DNA from: Lutraria lutraria
Taxonomy: Eukaryota; Mollusca; Bivalvia; Venerida; Mactridae
Assembly (NCBI GenBank): GCA_964023205.1
Contig: OZ026834.1
Span: 34,882,756 to 34,946,755, forward strand
Direction of reading: 5' to 3'
Length of the DNA stretch: 64,000 nucleotides
The position numbers were made by a program, and so were the translations under genes. Each line of letters begins with the position of its first letter. Positions within the stretch are counted from its first letter, which is position 1. The notes under the pieces were generated by a model. It worked only from the letters and a program-made list of their open reading frames with translations. It did no database searches and was not told where the DNA came from. Shown here piece after piece: positions 24,950 to 37,800 of the stretch.

Positions 24950-27900
24950 CTATAAGGTAGTTGATAGTCTATTAGCACTCAAAATTTCAATCCAATAGCC
25001 ATCAGGATCCTGTATGAATGCTAATCCTTTCATCTTCCCTGAAATATTTAATTCTTCATCTAATTATGTATTCATAATAATACAAAAAAAAAAAACAAGT
25101 ACATATAACACATTGGTAATTGGGTATTAGTTTTACTCCCCCCCCCCCCCCCTCCATCCAAAATTATGTTTCCTATGAGAACCACTTACCTAGAAAGACT
25201 AATGAAAAAGTAGGATTTTGACTTACCGGTACAGGTGCTTACAAATACTTCAGGGAAGGCACATTTTTAAATGGTCAGGTACATAATATTATTATGTTAC
25301 ATATTAGATATAAAAACATAAAACTCAAATTTGATTTTTTTAATGAAGAAGAGATGAAAAGTACATGAAATAGAAAATTATATAATAAGATAACTAGCAT
25401 ATAAGGAATAATAAATAATACAAACTTGGTATTTCGGTTGGAAAATCATGATACATGAATATAGGTTTTAAAAACCTGAAACAAACCACACAATTACTTG
25501 GTCAGGGAAATTTGCAAAGCTTTTTGTTTTCAAAATAGCTAATGGTGCTTCTAAGAAATAAAAGACAAAAAAATTCTGACCAAAGCGATTGAAATTCATT
25601 GACTAGAAACAAACATACCTCCGTCTGGTGTCTTTATAAATTTCGCACCAAGTTTTTCAAATCTTTCGCATGCTTTATACACATCTGGGACACTTAATCC
25701 AATATGTCCTGAAATGAAACAATTTTATACAATCTAACTTCAATTTTGGCTAAATATACGTATGAATATATAAGTACAAAAATGTATGAATAGGAATATT
25801 CTCTATAAAATTCCCAATCTCTTTACAGACAAAAATGAATGCTTTGATAATCCTAAGAATTACATTCAATTAATCAAAAAATCATTTACAATGCAACGTT
25901 ATATATTGTTAAAAGGAAGTTTGTTTAAAACAACATAGCTGTCCAATGTTTTCCCTATATATGATATCTATATTATGACATTCAGACAGTGTAGTTTAAC
26001 TTACCAAATCCTCTTGGATCTGAGTTACCATTGTGATATGGTTCACCTTCTTCCTTCTCCGTACCCCAGTTACTGCAAGACAAAAATAACAACAATAAAC
26101 ACCATTATACACAACCTCAATATATGCATATATCTGTTCACATCATCAAATTAATAGCATACTTTTCCATGCATAGGTAATCAGAGATTTTTATAATAGC
26201 AATGCATTAATTACATGTATATACTTCTGTTGACCATAATAAAAATAATGTTAATTTATCTTCAAACTGATCTCATAAACCGGTAGTATCATTGCACAGA
26301 AATTTTGTAAGTTAACTGTTCAGCAAACTGAGCCAATCTTCACCAAACCAAAGTACAGCAAAATCTCACATTTGAGTGGTTACTAAGTGAGATCTACTTT
26401 ACTTTAATGTAGTACACCCATAATACTGTAACTTTTCAAACTACCAGCTCATGAATGTTACTCAAAAATGATAATAAAAATGATATGGCTCAAATTTTGT
26501 TATTTCTTTAATCTATTTATGAAACAGTTTTGACTTGAGTTATTGCCCTTGTAATGTAGAAAAAGATTTATTTTTTTAGATATTGCATAGTGACCTAGAT
26601 TTTTATGCCCCTGTATCGATAGATCGGGGGGAGGTATGTTGTTTTAGGCCTCGGGTATATTGTTTTTGACCTGTCTGTTTGTTTGTTTGTTTGTCTGTTT
26701 GTACCAAACTTTACCTTGCCAAACTTTATATGTTGGTTCCTCATGACAACCTCTACAGGACCTGCGCAAAAACTCATCTTGTTCTTGATGAAACCTGATC
26801 AATACTATGATTTTGCATCATTTTACAATTAGTTAATATTGAAATGGACCCGTTTTATTAATCTTTGACAATAGCCTACTTCTATAGAATTCAATGAAGA
26901 ATTAATGGGACAAAAACTCTCATTATTATTTTTATTTTATTCTTTAAATCTCACAGTGAATTATTTTTTCATCAAAGAAAACTATAAAAATCATAATAGT
27001 TTCCAAAATATGTCTTCTCCTTTTTGAGATAATAATTGTGGTATTTAGCAAAGGGGTTTGTCACAAAAAAAAAAAAAAAATTCCATGTTACCCATATATA
27101 TATAGAAGGGAAACAACTTCGACAATTCAAATTTTTCAAAAAAATTTTTTGATTTTTTTTTGTGACAAACCCCTTTGGTATTTAGGGGTAGTCGGTATGA
27201 TACCTAGGGCACTTATCAGAATAAGATTCTAGATTATAATTAACTTACTGTGTAAGTTCAATAGTCCCAGGCTGGCTGAAGACCCACTTAATTTTCTCTT
27301 CTTTTTTCTCTGGTATGTCTTCAGCCTTTGCATAGCCCACAAAATACACAGTAAACTTCATTGCTGGCATATCATATCTATCAAGAAGTCTGTAATAAAA
27401 TAAATCCATCAGGTAATAGATCAGTTTTCAACAATATTTCGGTAAGATACCAAGCAAGCAGCTAATTAAACTGGAATTTAACTGGATTCTGTATCAGTGC
27501 TGACCTTTTTCCCTGCAAATAAATATTAACTCCTCAAGTCAACATGTGTGATCAATGCCAGATGGAGGATTTATTGCTTTGGACTATTAGTGTTCTCCAG
27601 AAGATTCAGACCAGCAAGCTAAATTTAAATTGAAGCGGGTTGTACTCACAGATTATTCTTTTTTGGAGTATTTTATTTTTTATTGATATAAAGCAGGCGG
27701 CACAAAGTCTTCGAATAGAATGCAATATCACCGTCTGGTGGGGCTTCTGGAAAACATTGCATAGTGTTTTCAACTAGTTTGTCACAGAAAATATATGCAG
27801 CACCCACAGATTAAACTCACAATTCAAATCCTAAGTCCTCTTGAGCTCAGCAGTTAGGTTACTGGTAATAACCATCGTCGGATACCCACGGTCGTTGCCT

Positions 27901-30321
27901 CCGCTCCGCTACGTACGAGATGTACGTAGCGGAGCGGAGGCAACGACCGTGGGTATCCGACGATGGTAATAACAAGAATTAACTAACTAATACAACAGAC
28001 AATTATCATGTTGAGAAGGATGTAAAAAGGTTTCATTTCAAGTTTTGAATAAGTGCAGTAATTAAAGTAACATTTATTTTGAATCACATTGGCTGTTGGT
28101 GCAACATTAAACCCTGTGAGTGAATTAAGCTTCTCACTTGGTAAAAGAACAAGGAAATCATAAATGAACTTAAGGACTGACAGTTCAACAACTTTGATTC
28201 CTGCTTTCCTACTCTGTACAAAGATACCACTTCAGACGTAATAAAGGACGATTCTTTAATGACATTCCTGTTTTCTTTCACATAAACGTAAATATAAGTT
28301 TACCGTATCAAAAATAACAAACCTCATTCCTAACACATTTGTATAGAATTCCAATGACCTTTTTGGGTCTTTTATTCTGTACATGGTCTGTTGCATAATA
28401 AAATCCTGAGAAGAAAACAAAGTAAATTTATCTATGTTGTTTGAAAAGTTGTCAATACAAAAATTGCAAAATAGTAAAGAGGCCTTTTTATGCCTTTTTG
28501 GGGGCTGTAATTTGGCCCATATCCCCTAATAATAAGTATAAATTATGTTTTTCCCCAATATTTCTTACCAAAATTCTCCAATCAAATATACTGTTTTTTT
28601 AGAGCAACAACTGCAAGGTCACATGTTAAGAAAATAATTGACTGACCAGAATCTCTTTCAGAAAGAAAAACATGTGGTCATTGGTGTCTCACTAGTATAA
28701 ACATTGTGTTTACCAGTACATTTGTATATTAATATTTTTATTAATTAGTTGCTAGAACTTTTGAGCTTTTCATGGGCTTAAATTAAATTTTAATGCCAAG
28801 CACTTCAGCTAGGGAAGAGCAGAACTTCTTGGCAATTTGCAACATACAGTTTCAATTTTCGAACTATTCTCATTTAGGAAGTGTGAAAATTAATATAGAC
28901 AATTACATGATAGTATGATCATAAATCTATCAGACAAGTGGTTTAATCCTGTATGAATTAAAGTCCTAACAAAATTGTATTAATTTGTTCATATTATGAA
29001 TATTTGAATAGGATTGTAACACATATACAAGAGGGCCAAGATGGCACTATACCATTCACATGAAAATCAATGTTTACTCATTAAAACATTGTTTTGAACC
29101 TGTTTAATGAAGTTTGTTGATGATTTGACCAGGTGACCTAGTTTTTGACTCAAGATGAACCATTATCGAACTCAGGGCCTTTTTTCCTTTTATAACAGAG
29201 GCCGAAATTTGGTGACTTCCCAGTTGCAAAAAGGCTCTTTTTTCAAATTTGGGGAAATTCCCAGAATTACAATACTATTCTAACTCGGTAGTCTAACCTT
29301 CTCCAAATCTGGCCAAAAGACGCGCTTGAATTTCCCAAAATGAAAGGCTAAGGCCCCTTCCCAATTTTTAGAAAAAAGGCCCTGGAACTCATCCGAGATT
29401 TTGTCAATATTAACATTCCGACCCAGTTTTGTGAAAATTGAATTAAAAATGTGGTCCCCAGTGTATTCACAAGATAAAAGTTGACGCTGCATGTCGCCGG
29501 GCAAAGACTGATCACAAAAGCTCACCCTGAGCACTTTATGCTTCTTGTTAGGGGAAAATTCTATGCATTTTAGGGGGAAAATGAAGGAATTTTTACAAGG
29601 GGAAACTGCCCATATTCGGCAGTTAACATAGCGAAAAAAAATCACTGTATACATACATATAAGTCCTTAGTTGCATGTAATGACCGGAGTCAACAGACTT
29701 TAGCCACATCCAGTTCCACTCTGTATACAACTACCGTCAGACAGTTCAATTCTAAATCGATCTTTATATATGGGTACAAGGGTTAATGAAAGTTGATTTA
29801 AATTTAACTAGCCAACGTTTCATTGACATGCCAGCTTATCTAAATAGGATTTTTCGCACACAAATATGCAGATCTTGGTAAGACTGTGCGGGGCAGGGCC
29901 AAGTCGAAAAAGTGTGTCACCGTCACAAACAGTCTAATTAGTTGGTCTAGAGAGATTATAGAGTTCTGAATTTTGAACCCTGTCCTAACTATTAGATTAT
30001 TTTGGCAAAACTACATCATATGTAAAATTGATCGACAATAGAATAGATAAGATCGAGAAAAAAATATTTGAGTCGTATTTCCCCTTACATTCGCACACAA
30101 ACACATTCCATCATCAATTGTCCGAATACTAACTATCCGAATATATGTATACATAATGGCCAATGAACTGTTGTAAATGCAGCAACGAATTTTTGAAGAT
30201 ATCCAATGGTTGTTTTAGACGCTGTTGTAATGTATCTTACCTTTGTCGACTCCTCTGGCTCATGACAAACACTTGTCACCTCCTCTTCGGTCAAAAATCT
30301 GGTTGGTGTAGTCTCAGCCAT
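24950..30321 (-). CDS. GLO1: Lactoylglutathione lyase (glyoxalase I), 6 exons
   Basis: Metal-dependent cytosolic enzyme converting the methylglyoxal-glutathione hemithioacetal to S-lactoylglutathione, the first step of glyoxal detoxification. Exons in transcript order: 30321-30241, 28405-28323, 27389-27249, 26072-26005, 25708-25619, 25038-24950 (TAG). Phases join to 552 nt, 183 aa (human 184). The four metal ligands of the family are visible: Gln33 (FIMQQTM), Glu99 (TIELTH), His126 (GFGHIGL) and Glu172 (GYWIEIL). HNWGTE and [15 protein letters not shown] are near-identical to the human protein. The start gives [14 protein letters not shown], like the vertebrate MAEP..LTDE start. The introns hold a hAT-like MITE and a perfect palindrome. 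A possible AATAAA signal lies at 24494-24499 on this strand. Confidence 0.97.
27049..27177. mobile_element. hAT-like MITE, 129 bp
   Basis: Terminal inverted repeats begin CAAAGGGGTTTGTCACAAAA and are exact for more than 20 bases. The element is flanked by an 8-bp duplication GTATTTAG (27041-27048 and 27178-27185), the hAT signature length. It lies in GLO1 intron 3, 72 bases past the end of exon 3 on the transcript. Confidence 0.88.
27863..27973. mobile_element. Perfect 46-bp palindrome with flanking 10-bp direct repeat (foldback or Mutator-like mini-element)
   Basis: Arms 27871-27916 and 27922-27967 are exact reverse complements with a 5-base loop (GAGAT). TGGTAATAAC occurs at 27863-27872 and again at 27964-27973, overlapping the arm ends, as for a target duplication of 9-10 bp. 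The arms are GC-rich in an AT-rich intron (GLO1 intron 2). No coding capacity. An assembly fold-back artefact is the alternative, but the direct repeat argues for insertion. Confidence 0.75.
29173..29384. mobile_element. MITE with CAGGGCCTTTTTTC ends, 212 bp
   Basis: CAGGGCCTTTTTTC at the left and GAAAAAAGGCCCTG at the right, with GAACTCA overlapping the left end (29168-29174) and adjoining the right end (29385-29391). It interrupts an older bivalve-type repeat fragment (29029-29170) in GLO1 intron 1. Related CAGGGCCCT sequence occurs near 21228-21520. Confidence 0.65.
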
Positions 30322-31808
30322 GTTGAACAGTTGAAGCTCCTACTAGTCCTAGCAGAGTTGTCGTTCGTCTTCTCTCATCGTAACAATCGGGTATTTCCGT
30401 AAAGCTGAGAAATGTGCCAATAAAAATTGCATTATATATTTATAAGAGAAACAAGAACATAAAAATGATATTGTATACAAAAATCGTTGATTTTAGTTCA
30501 ATTATCATATTGATGTAGTCCTTGATACAGTACACCCCATTTGTGTGATTTAGCGTTATTAGAGTGTTTCTAATCTATCCAGTAGGCGGAGTTACGGAGT
30601 ATAACGGAACCTCACTCTACTGGTGTCCTCGCTCTGCTGGTGTCTCTTTAGCGATACCGATTGTCAGCTGACAGACATTATTTACATTTTGCGACTTACA
30701 AATTTCTGAGAAAGCAAGCATGTATAATATTTATTTATTTATACTCTGTAATAATTTTTAATATGTCTCGTGATAAATAATAATTGTTATGAATTGGAAG
30801 TGTATGGGTGGAAAATAGTTCACTAAATTGGTGAATGACACCATTTAAAATTACTGTTAGTTTCATTTTGACTTGGAAGTTGATCAGTTGATATTGATAA
30901 ACCATAGTTTAATACATGTTGTACCATGTGTTATCTTAAGACTGAAAGAGAGGATTTAGATACACAATTATTGTGATGTCATTTGCCTGTATTTTACATG
31001 TACTGTTAATACACATACAAAAAGAAATTAACTTCATGTTCTACAATGAACATTTTTCAGGAACATTTTCTTTGTTTTCTTGGTATAAGTTTCCTTATTT
31101 TCTAAATTTTCCTTTTAGCATTTTCGTGCAATTTGGTATTCAAATTGCATTATTGATAGCTGATGTGGTAAATAAAGTCGAATCAATTAAAGTAAACAAA
31201 TACATGTGCAGTTGCTTAATTGGTTCTGGTGATCGACCCATGCAACCCACCCTAATTTTTTAAACACCTTGTAAGTTATATCTATTATCTTGTATACCAA
31301 GTATGTATATACTTGCCAGGTTAAAGGGATCATGCATAGGTCATCCAGCTGCTTGTCTGTCATTTTCTTAAAATTACACCTTTTCAGATACTGATCGATA
31401 TATACATATCAATTAACACATTCACAGTTTAACTTTGATAGACCCGCTTCCGTGGTCGAGTGGTTAATGTCCCTGACTTCAAATAACTGTAACGTCTCAC
31501 TGATAGCGGGTCATGGATCAAGCCCCACTACGGGCCATTTCTCTTTATGTATGTGCTAGAAAGTAGGCAGTTGCTTATGGAGGATGGGAGTCTAGTACTG
31601 GTTCTTCCCAGGACGACGTTAGGTGAACTGTCCGCCTCATGACTCTGACTGTTGAAAAGGGGCGTAAAACTTGATACAATTTACAAACATACATATCACT
31701 TTGATAGCTCATTTTCACCGATTGACTGAGGACGTGGTTAGTCTGACATAATTTGGTAGCACATGTTGGCTAAGTGACGCTACACACATGAACTTTTATT
31801 TACAACAG
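30322..31808. promoter_or_regulatory. Shared upstream region of divergent GLO1 and TECPR2
   Basis: The GLO1 start codon reads left from 30321; the first TECPR2 coding exon reads right from 31809. The 1.49 kb between them should hold both promoters and a TECPR2 5' exon. No core element was identified with confidence. The SINE at 31441-31675 occupies the TECPR2 side. Confidence 0.45.
31441..31675 (+). mobile_element. SINE with a tRNA-Ser/Leu-like head (second family)
   Basis: Head GACCCGCTTCCGTGGTCGAG with TGGTTAATG, a longer variable region and GGATCAAGCCCCACTACGGG. Body TAGAAAGTAGGCAGTTGCTT, GGTTCTTCCCAGGACG. It lies in the GLO1-TECPR2 upstream region, 134 bases before the TECPR2 acceptor. 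Confidence 0.7.
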
Positions 31809-31821
31809 GATGTGAAATTGG
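31809..31821 (+). other. TECPR2: TECPR2 5' UTR segment after an upstream intron
   Basis: A TTTATTTACAACAG acceptor ends at 31808, 13 bases before the ATG at 31822. An ATG at 31810 is followed at once by TGA and cannot be the start. An untranslated exon must therefore lie upstream, presumably between the GLO1 start and here; I could not pick its boundaries. Confidence 0.55.
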
Positions 31822-34800
31822 ATGATGAGTTCTCAACCAATAGATGATGCCGTGACCGTCCAGAACCAGTCTGCTGCTGGTTTGGATAAAACCCTACAAG
31901 AACCTCTAAGAGAGACTGAGCCACTGAATGATGTTTTATCCAATATACCAACTAAGGTATCATCTCATGTTATCTTATTTTTCAATGTTCAGACTTTGTG
32001 AAAGGCACCAGGACTGAAGGACTTGTCTGCAAGATTGTGTGTTAGTCTGATAAACTTAAGAATCTTATCTCATCGATCCGGCGACTTGTTTACCTGGTGT
32101 ATACGCATTTTTACTTGTTTACTACTTTCTGTTTGACTTTTTTTTAATCAAACAGCATTTTCAAGCTTGTCAGACGAAATGTCTGACAAGATTGTTTTGC
32201 CTTTTGAGAAGTCTGATTGTGTGATAATTATTGTAGTGTCATGTTAGATAACTTAGGCTTAACAGACTTGATACAGATAAGAATAATTTTCCTTAACACA
32301 TTTTTATTCCATTGTCACTTTTTGTCCGCATGTTCTTTGCCAGTGACCATAATACACATTGTATAATGAAGAAAAAACCTAAATTTGTGTAACTTAATAT
32401 TTTCTATAACATGTACCATCAAACTTATGTTTGCAGTCACCTCTGAATAAAGGCTGAAAACTATTGTTGATTGTTATTTAGACAAAATGGCCTTTGAATA
32501 AAGGCCACTTGTCAATAAAGGTAATATATTGTCTTTCGCAGGTTTGGCAGTGTTTCCTAATTACATGTAGACATGTAAGAGACAGGATAGAAATAATTCA
32601 TGGGTTAGGAGTTTGTATACTTAGCAAGATGGTAATGAGAAATCTTTGACTGCTGTTACGAAAAAGAATTTCTTTACCTCTGGGCTAACAAGTAACGGAG
32701 CTTAAAACAACATTAATTATAGATAGAAGATATCCAGAAAGTCAATACTTTGATCATCATCATTATTTTTTTTAGGTACAGCGAGGTTTGAATACCCATT
32801 ATGAAAACTTAGAACTAACTTCAATTGATGCCAATCAGTATTTCATAGCTTTAGGAGCCAATATTGGGACTGTGTTTCTGTATGATAGAGCTAAATGTTC
32901 CATCCAGAGGCTAAAATCTGAGGTAATCTGAGATCCTTTTGTATTAATTTTCCCTAATTGTTCAATTTGTTGTGAAAGGCATTGAACATCTACCGGTATA
33001 AAGCTCTTTCTAGACCCATAGGGGATAGTTATTTTGATTTTGGTATGACATATTTTCTTATTATAAAGCTTTATGAATCTTGACAAAATGATTATGTATT
33101 GCGTGTATACTCCTGATATATTGTAAAATATGCTTTATCATTACTAGGGTCGGATATAGCATGTTTCCTTTTTAGATAGTAAAGTTTAGTTACGATAATT
33201 TCATTACTGAATTCCATTACATTGGTTTGAATGATATTATCGATTGATTGATAATCCTAACAGACAAAAAAGGACTTTGTGCAGAAAAAATTAGCCAATT
33301 ATCAGTGTCTTCAACTTTCATTAGCAGTCTGATGACTGGAGCAATCTCAGACTGTGTCTCATAAGCTGTTAATGTTTGATTATCTTGTCTTTTATTATTC
33401 TAGAATTCCACCGATTCTGTGACTTGTGTTCGCTTACATCATGGGTTAGATGACTTAGTAGCTGTTGGTTATGCATCTGGGACCATATATATCTTCCAAT
33501 TACCTAGCATGATGATAGGACACAGCAAGCAGGTACTTATGTTGTCATCTTATGATCCAGGATGTTCACTAGGTGTAAAAATTTGAGGGTAAAAAATGTC
33601 CCCTAACTAATAATGATTTTAATTCATTTGGGTTTAATTTTTTATGCCCATTTGAAAAATGTGTCATGTGGCGGGCGACGTCCACAACGGTGTCCGCTCT
33701 CTAATTCCAACAGTTTTATTTGGATCCTCACCAACTTGATGGAAATGTTTTTGGCCATGAGATCTGGGTCAAGTTCAATAACCAGCCCAATCAGCCCAGG
33801 CACTTTGGAGTTATGCCCCTTGACATTTTGAAAAATGAATTTTTGTGACCTGGCACTTTTGTTAAAAAATCTTTCAGTTTCATAAGGTGCCGTAGTTGAT
33901 TCACCTAACAAATTTTCCTGGGCTGTATTCTAACCAGTATTAACTTACCCTTCCACTAGGAACCAGCAACTTCTCCACATGTAGAGGAAAATCAACATCA
34001 AACTCAGATTGTTGGTTTCAAATCCAGCGCACTAACCACTGGTCCCCGGCTACAAATCAATAATACTTTGTAGAGTCAACAAAATTTCATATGAATGTAG
34101 TTGTACATAAGACTCTTTGATACATAGACAAGAGTCAGTATGTCATTGTAAGGTTCAAGTAAAAGCTCCGTGACCAATGTATGATCTAAGTGATAGGCCT
34201 CCAAAATAAATAGTCATGTCACAATGTTAGTCGGTCGGCCAGAAGGTCAGTTGGTCGTTCAGTCCTGAACCGTACCTTGTCCAACCAATAACTAGAGAAC
34301 GATTTGGCCTAAGCTCCTCAGATTTGGTAGGGAGGTTGGTCATCACATGTAGATGTCCTCTAACAATTTTGAGGTCAGTACATTAAAGTTCAAGGTCACT
34401 AGGGGGCATCCATGTTTCGCAAATACTTAATATTTCTTTCAATAGTAAAATTTCCCCTACTAATATTTGACATATTTCCTCTCACCACAATCCCGTCAAA
34501 CCCTTAAAAGTGGCTTATCAGATAAGATGAATGTTTTTTTTTTTGATAAGCGAAAGGCTAGTACAGTAAAATCTGTGTTAGCGGCCACATTCAAATAAAG
34601 GCCACCTTGTGAATATAGGCCATTCTTTTTAAAACTGTCATTGATTAATTTATGAAGGACGAAATTTGATGATAAAATAAATTCGATAAACACATCTGTT
34701 GTTAGTCATTAGTTCCATACACATCTGTATTGGTTTCAAAATTTGATGATGTGAGAATAAATGCCACCTGTTAACAAAGGCCACAGTTTGTCTTTCCCAA

Positions 34801-37800
34801 TGGTAACCTTTGTTCACAGGTTTGACTGTATGTTTTACATATACTTTCAGCTTGAGAGATTTGTTGTAAGTGACATACATACATGTAGGCTGACATGTCT
34901 AGCATGGAGTACTAATGGCATGAGACTGTTCAGTGGAGATTTACAGGGTTGTGTTGGTTGTGCTGACGTGGATTTTTACGAGGTAAAGATTTGTAGCATC
35001 TTATCAAATGTTTGTATCTATATGTTTATTCTTTCTCATTTTTGGACCCTGGTTTGAGTAGACGGGTTTTATGATGACTCATATATGTCACTGAGACAAC
35101 AGGTTGAGGTTTGAATTAAAATGAAGTTTGTTAGCAAACTTTGCACTTACAACTGAATTGAACAAATTCTGCTTATTTTCTAATTTCCTTATAGTCTTTT
35201 TCTTCAGTAAATGGCTACAGAATGCTTTTAGATAGAAGTGTAAATTCACACTTACGCAATGGTCAAGTTCAGAAAAAAAATCCTGCCTTCCAACCCAATT
35301 CTAAAATTCAGCATCATTATAGGGCTGACAAACATTTATAATTTAGGCCTCAATCTTGTTATTCCTATTAAATCAATTCTTGCTGGCATTTTTTGTAGTT
35401 TATAAATAGTTTGTATTTATGTTGCATTTTGTTGTTTTTATGTGTTACAGAAAGAATGCAAGTCTAGTGTGATCCTGATAGAATCTAATACAGAGATTGT
35501 TCAACTTGATCACGCACATAAAGCTTTACTAGTGTCAACTAAACATCGTAGTATCTTGTATCGAACTGACCAACAAGAGACCATCACACAAGTAGGAACT
35601 AAAGACAGAAAAGTGTATGTATTAGAACTTGCTCCGAGGTTATTAAACATGAGAACAGTCTTGCAGCTCAAATCTCGTTTTCAACTACTGTGGAATCATT
35701 AATTTTTTTCGTTGGGTACAATTTTCGTGTTTTTTTACTAAAATGTTTTTTTCGTGGGGACATAAATTCTTAGATTTTGATTTTTAGCTCACATGTCACA
35801 AAGTGACAAAGTGAGCTATTAGGATCACTCTCCGTCCGGCGTCCGGCACCGTGCGTTGTGCGTCGTGCGTCGTCAAACTTTATGTTGTGACCACACTAGG
35901 GGCCACATTTTTGGCTCAATTTTAGCAAAACTGTCAGAACGTTAATATCAACAAAATCTCGGACGAGTTCGATATTGGGCCATTTGGGGTCAAAAACTAG
36001 GTCACCAGGGCCAAATAAGGGAAAACCTTGTGAACACTTTAGAAATCACTGTTTTGAATTTATCTTCATGAAACTTTGTCAGAATGTTTGTTTTAATAAT
36101 ATGTAGGTCAAGTTTGAAAATGGGTAATTTCTGTAGTAAAATTTGGTCACTAGGGCAAATTGCTGGAAAACCTTGTGAACACTCTAGAAGTCACTGTTAT
36201 GATTGGATGATCATGAAACCTTGTCAGAATGTTTGTCTTCATAATATCTTGGACGAGTTCGAACATGGGTCATCTTGGGTCAAAAACTAGGTCGCTAGGT
36301 CAAATCTTATGAAAAACTATGTTAACACTGTAGATTTCACAGTTATTATTGGATCTTCACCAAACTTTGTCAAATCGTTTGTTATAATGATATAACGGTC
36401 AAGTATAAATATGGGTCATCTGGGGTCAATAACTAGGTCACCAGGTCAAATCTTAGGAAAACTTTGTTAACACTGTAGATGTCACAGTTTTAATTGGATC
36501 TTCACCAAACCTTGTCAAAATGTTTGCCTCAATGATATGTGGGTCAAGGATGGACATGGGTCAGCCGGATTCAAAAACTGGGTCACAAGGTAAAATCTTA
36601 GGTAAAAATCTTGTAAAAGCTCTAAATGTCATGGTTTTGATTGGATCTTGGCCAAACCTTGTCAGATTGTTTGTCTTAATGATATTAAGGACAAGTTCAA
36701 ATATGGGTCACCTAGGGTCAAAAACCAGGTCACAAGGTCAAATCTTAGGAAAACCTTATTAACACTGTAGATGTCAAATTTTGATTGTATCTTCACCAAA
36801 CCTAGTCAGACTGTTTGTCTTAATGATATGTAAGACAAATTCGAACATAGGTCGTCTGGGGTCAAAAACTAGGTCACCGGTTCAAAACAATGTTTTAATG
36901 AGTGAACAGTGATTGTCATGTGAGCGATATAGGGCCATCTTGGCCCTCTTGTTGAAAAGAAATGCCTTATCTCTACATTTAAATTCGTGGGGATTTGATT
37001 TCGTGGATGAGCCGACCCACAAAATCCACGAAATTTTTTTCTTGGGGACATAAATTCTTAGATTTTGATTTTTGAAAAGAAATGCCTTATCTCTACATTT
37101 AAATTCGTGGGGATTTGATTTCGTGGATGAGCCGACCCACAAAATCCACGAAATTTAATCCCCCACGAAAATTAATGATTCCACAGTATTTTGATTGAAA
37201 AGTTATTGTTTTTTAATGTTTAAATACAGTCAACCCTGTGAACAAAGGCCACCCTTGGAAAAGACATTATGACTGGTGGTCTTTATTCAGAGGTCATTCT
37301 GTTCTAAATAACCAATGACTGTTTCTAAAACAATGACCTTTACCCGGTATTCACAAGGTGGCTTTTATTTGGAGGTGGTGGCTAACACAGGTTTGTTTGA
37401 CGGTACATATCTTCAGATCAGTTATGCGGACAGAATAATGTATGCTTAATATTAACTTTTTTAATCATCATTTACTTACAAACATCTAAGTACTAAACAT
37501 GGGATTTGAGCCTGGAGACCATCCGGATCTGTGTATCCTGATCTGTGTATCTGGATCTGTGTATCCGGATCAGTGTATCCGGATCTGTGTATCCGGATCA
37601 GTGTATTCTGATCTGTGTTTCCGGATCAGTGTATCCGGATCTGTGTATCCGGATCTGTGTATCCGGATCAGTGTATCCGGATCTGTGTATCCGGATCTGT
37701 GTTTCAAACAATTCATTCACAGAATGTAAGAGTGGAGGTCAGTTTTTAACTGGAATATTGAAGACTTTATACATAGTTTCATTTATGAAAAAATCAGTTA

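Noticed and set aside
29280..29654. 124-residue minus-strand frame
   Set aside because: It runs across the CAGGGCC MITE and an old dispersed repeat inside GLO1 intron 1; no domain recognised.
36869..37142. Frames containing SSTKSNPHEFKCRDKAFLF
   Set aside because: They come from the tandemly duplicated block of the TACTGTGG element.
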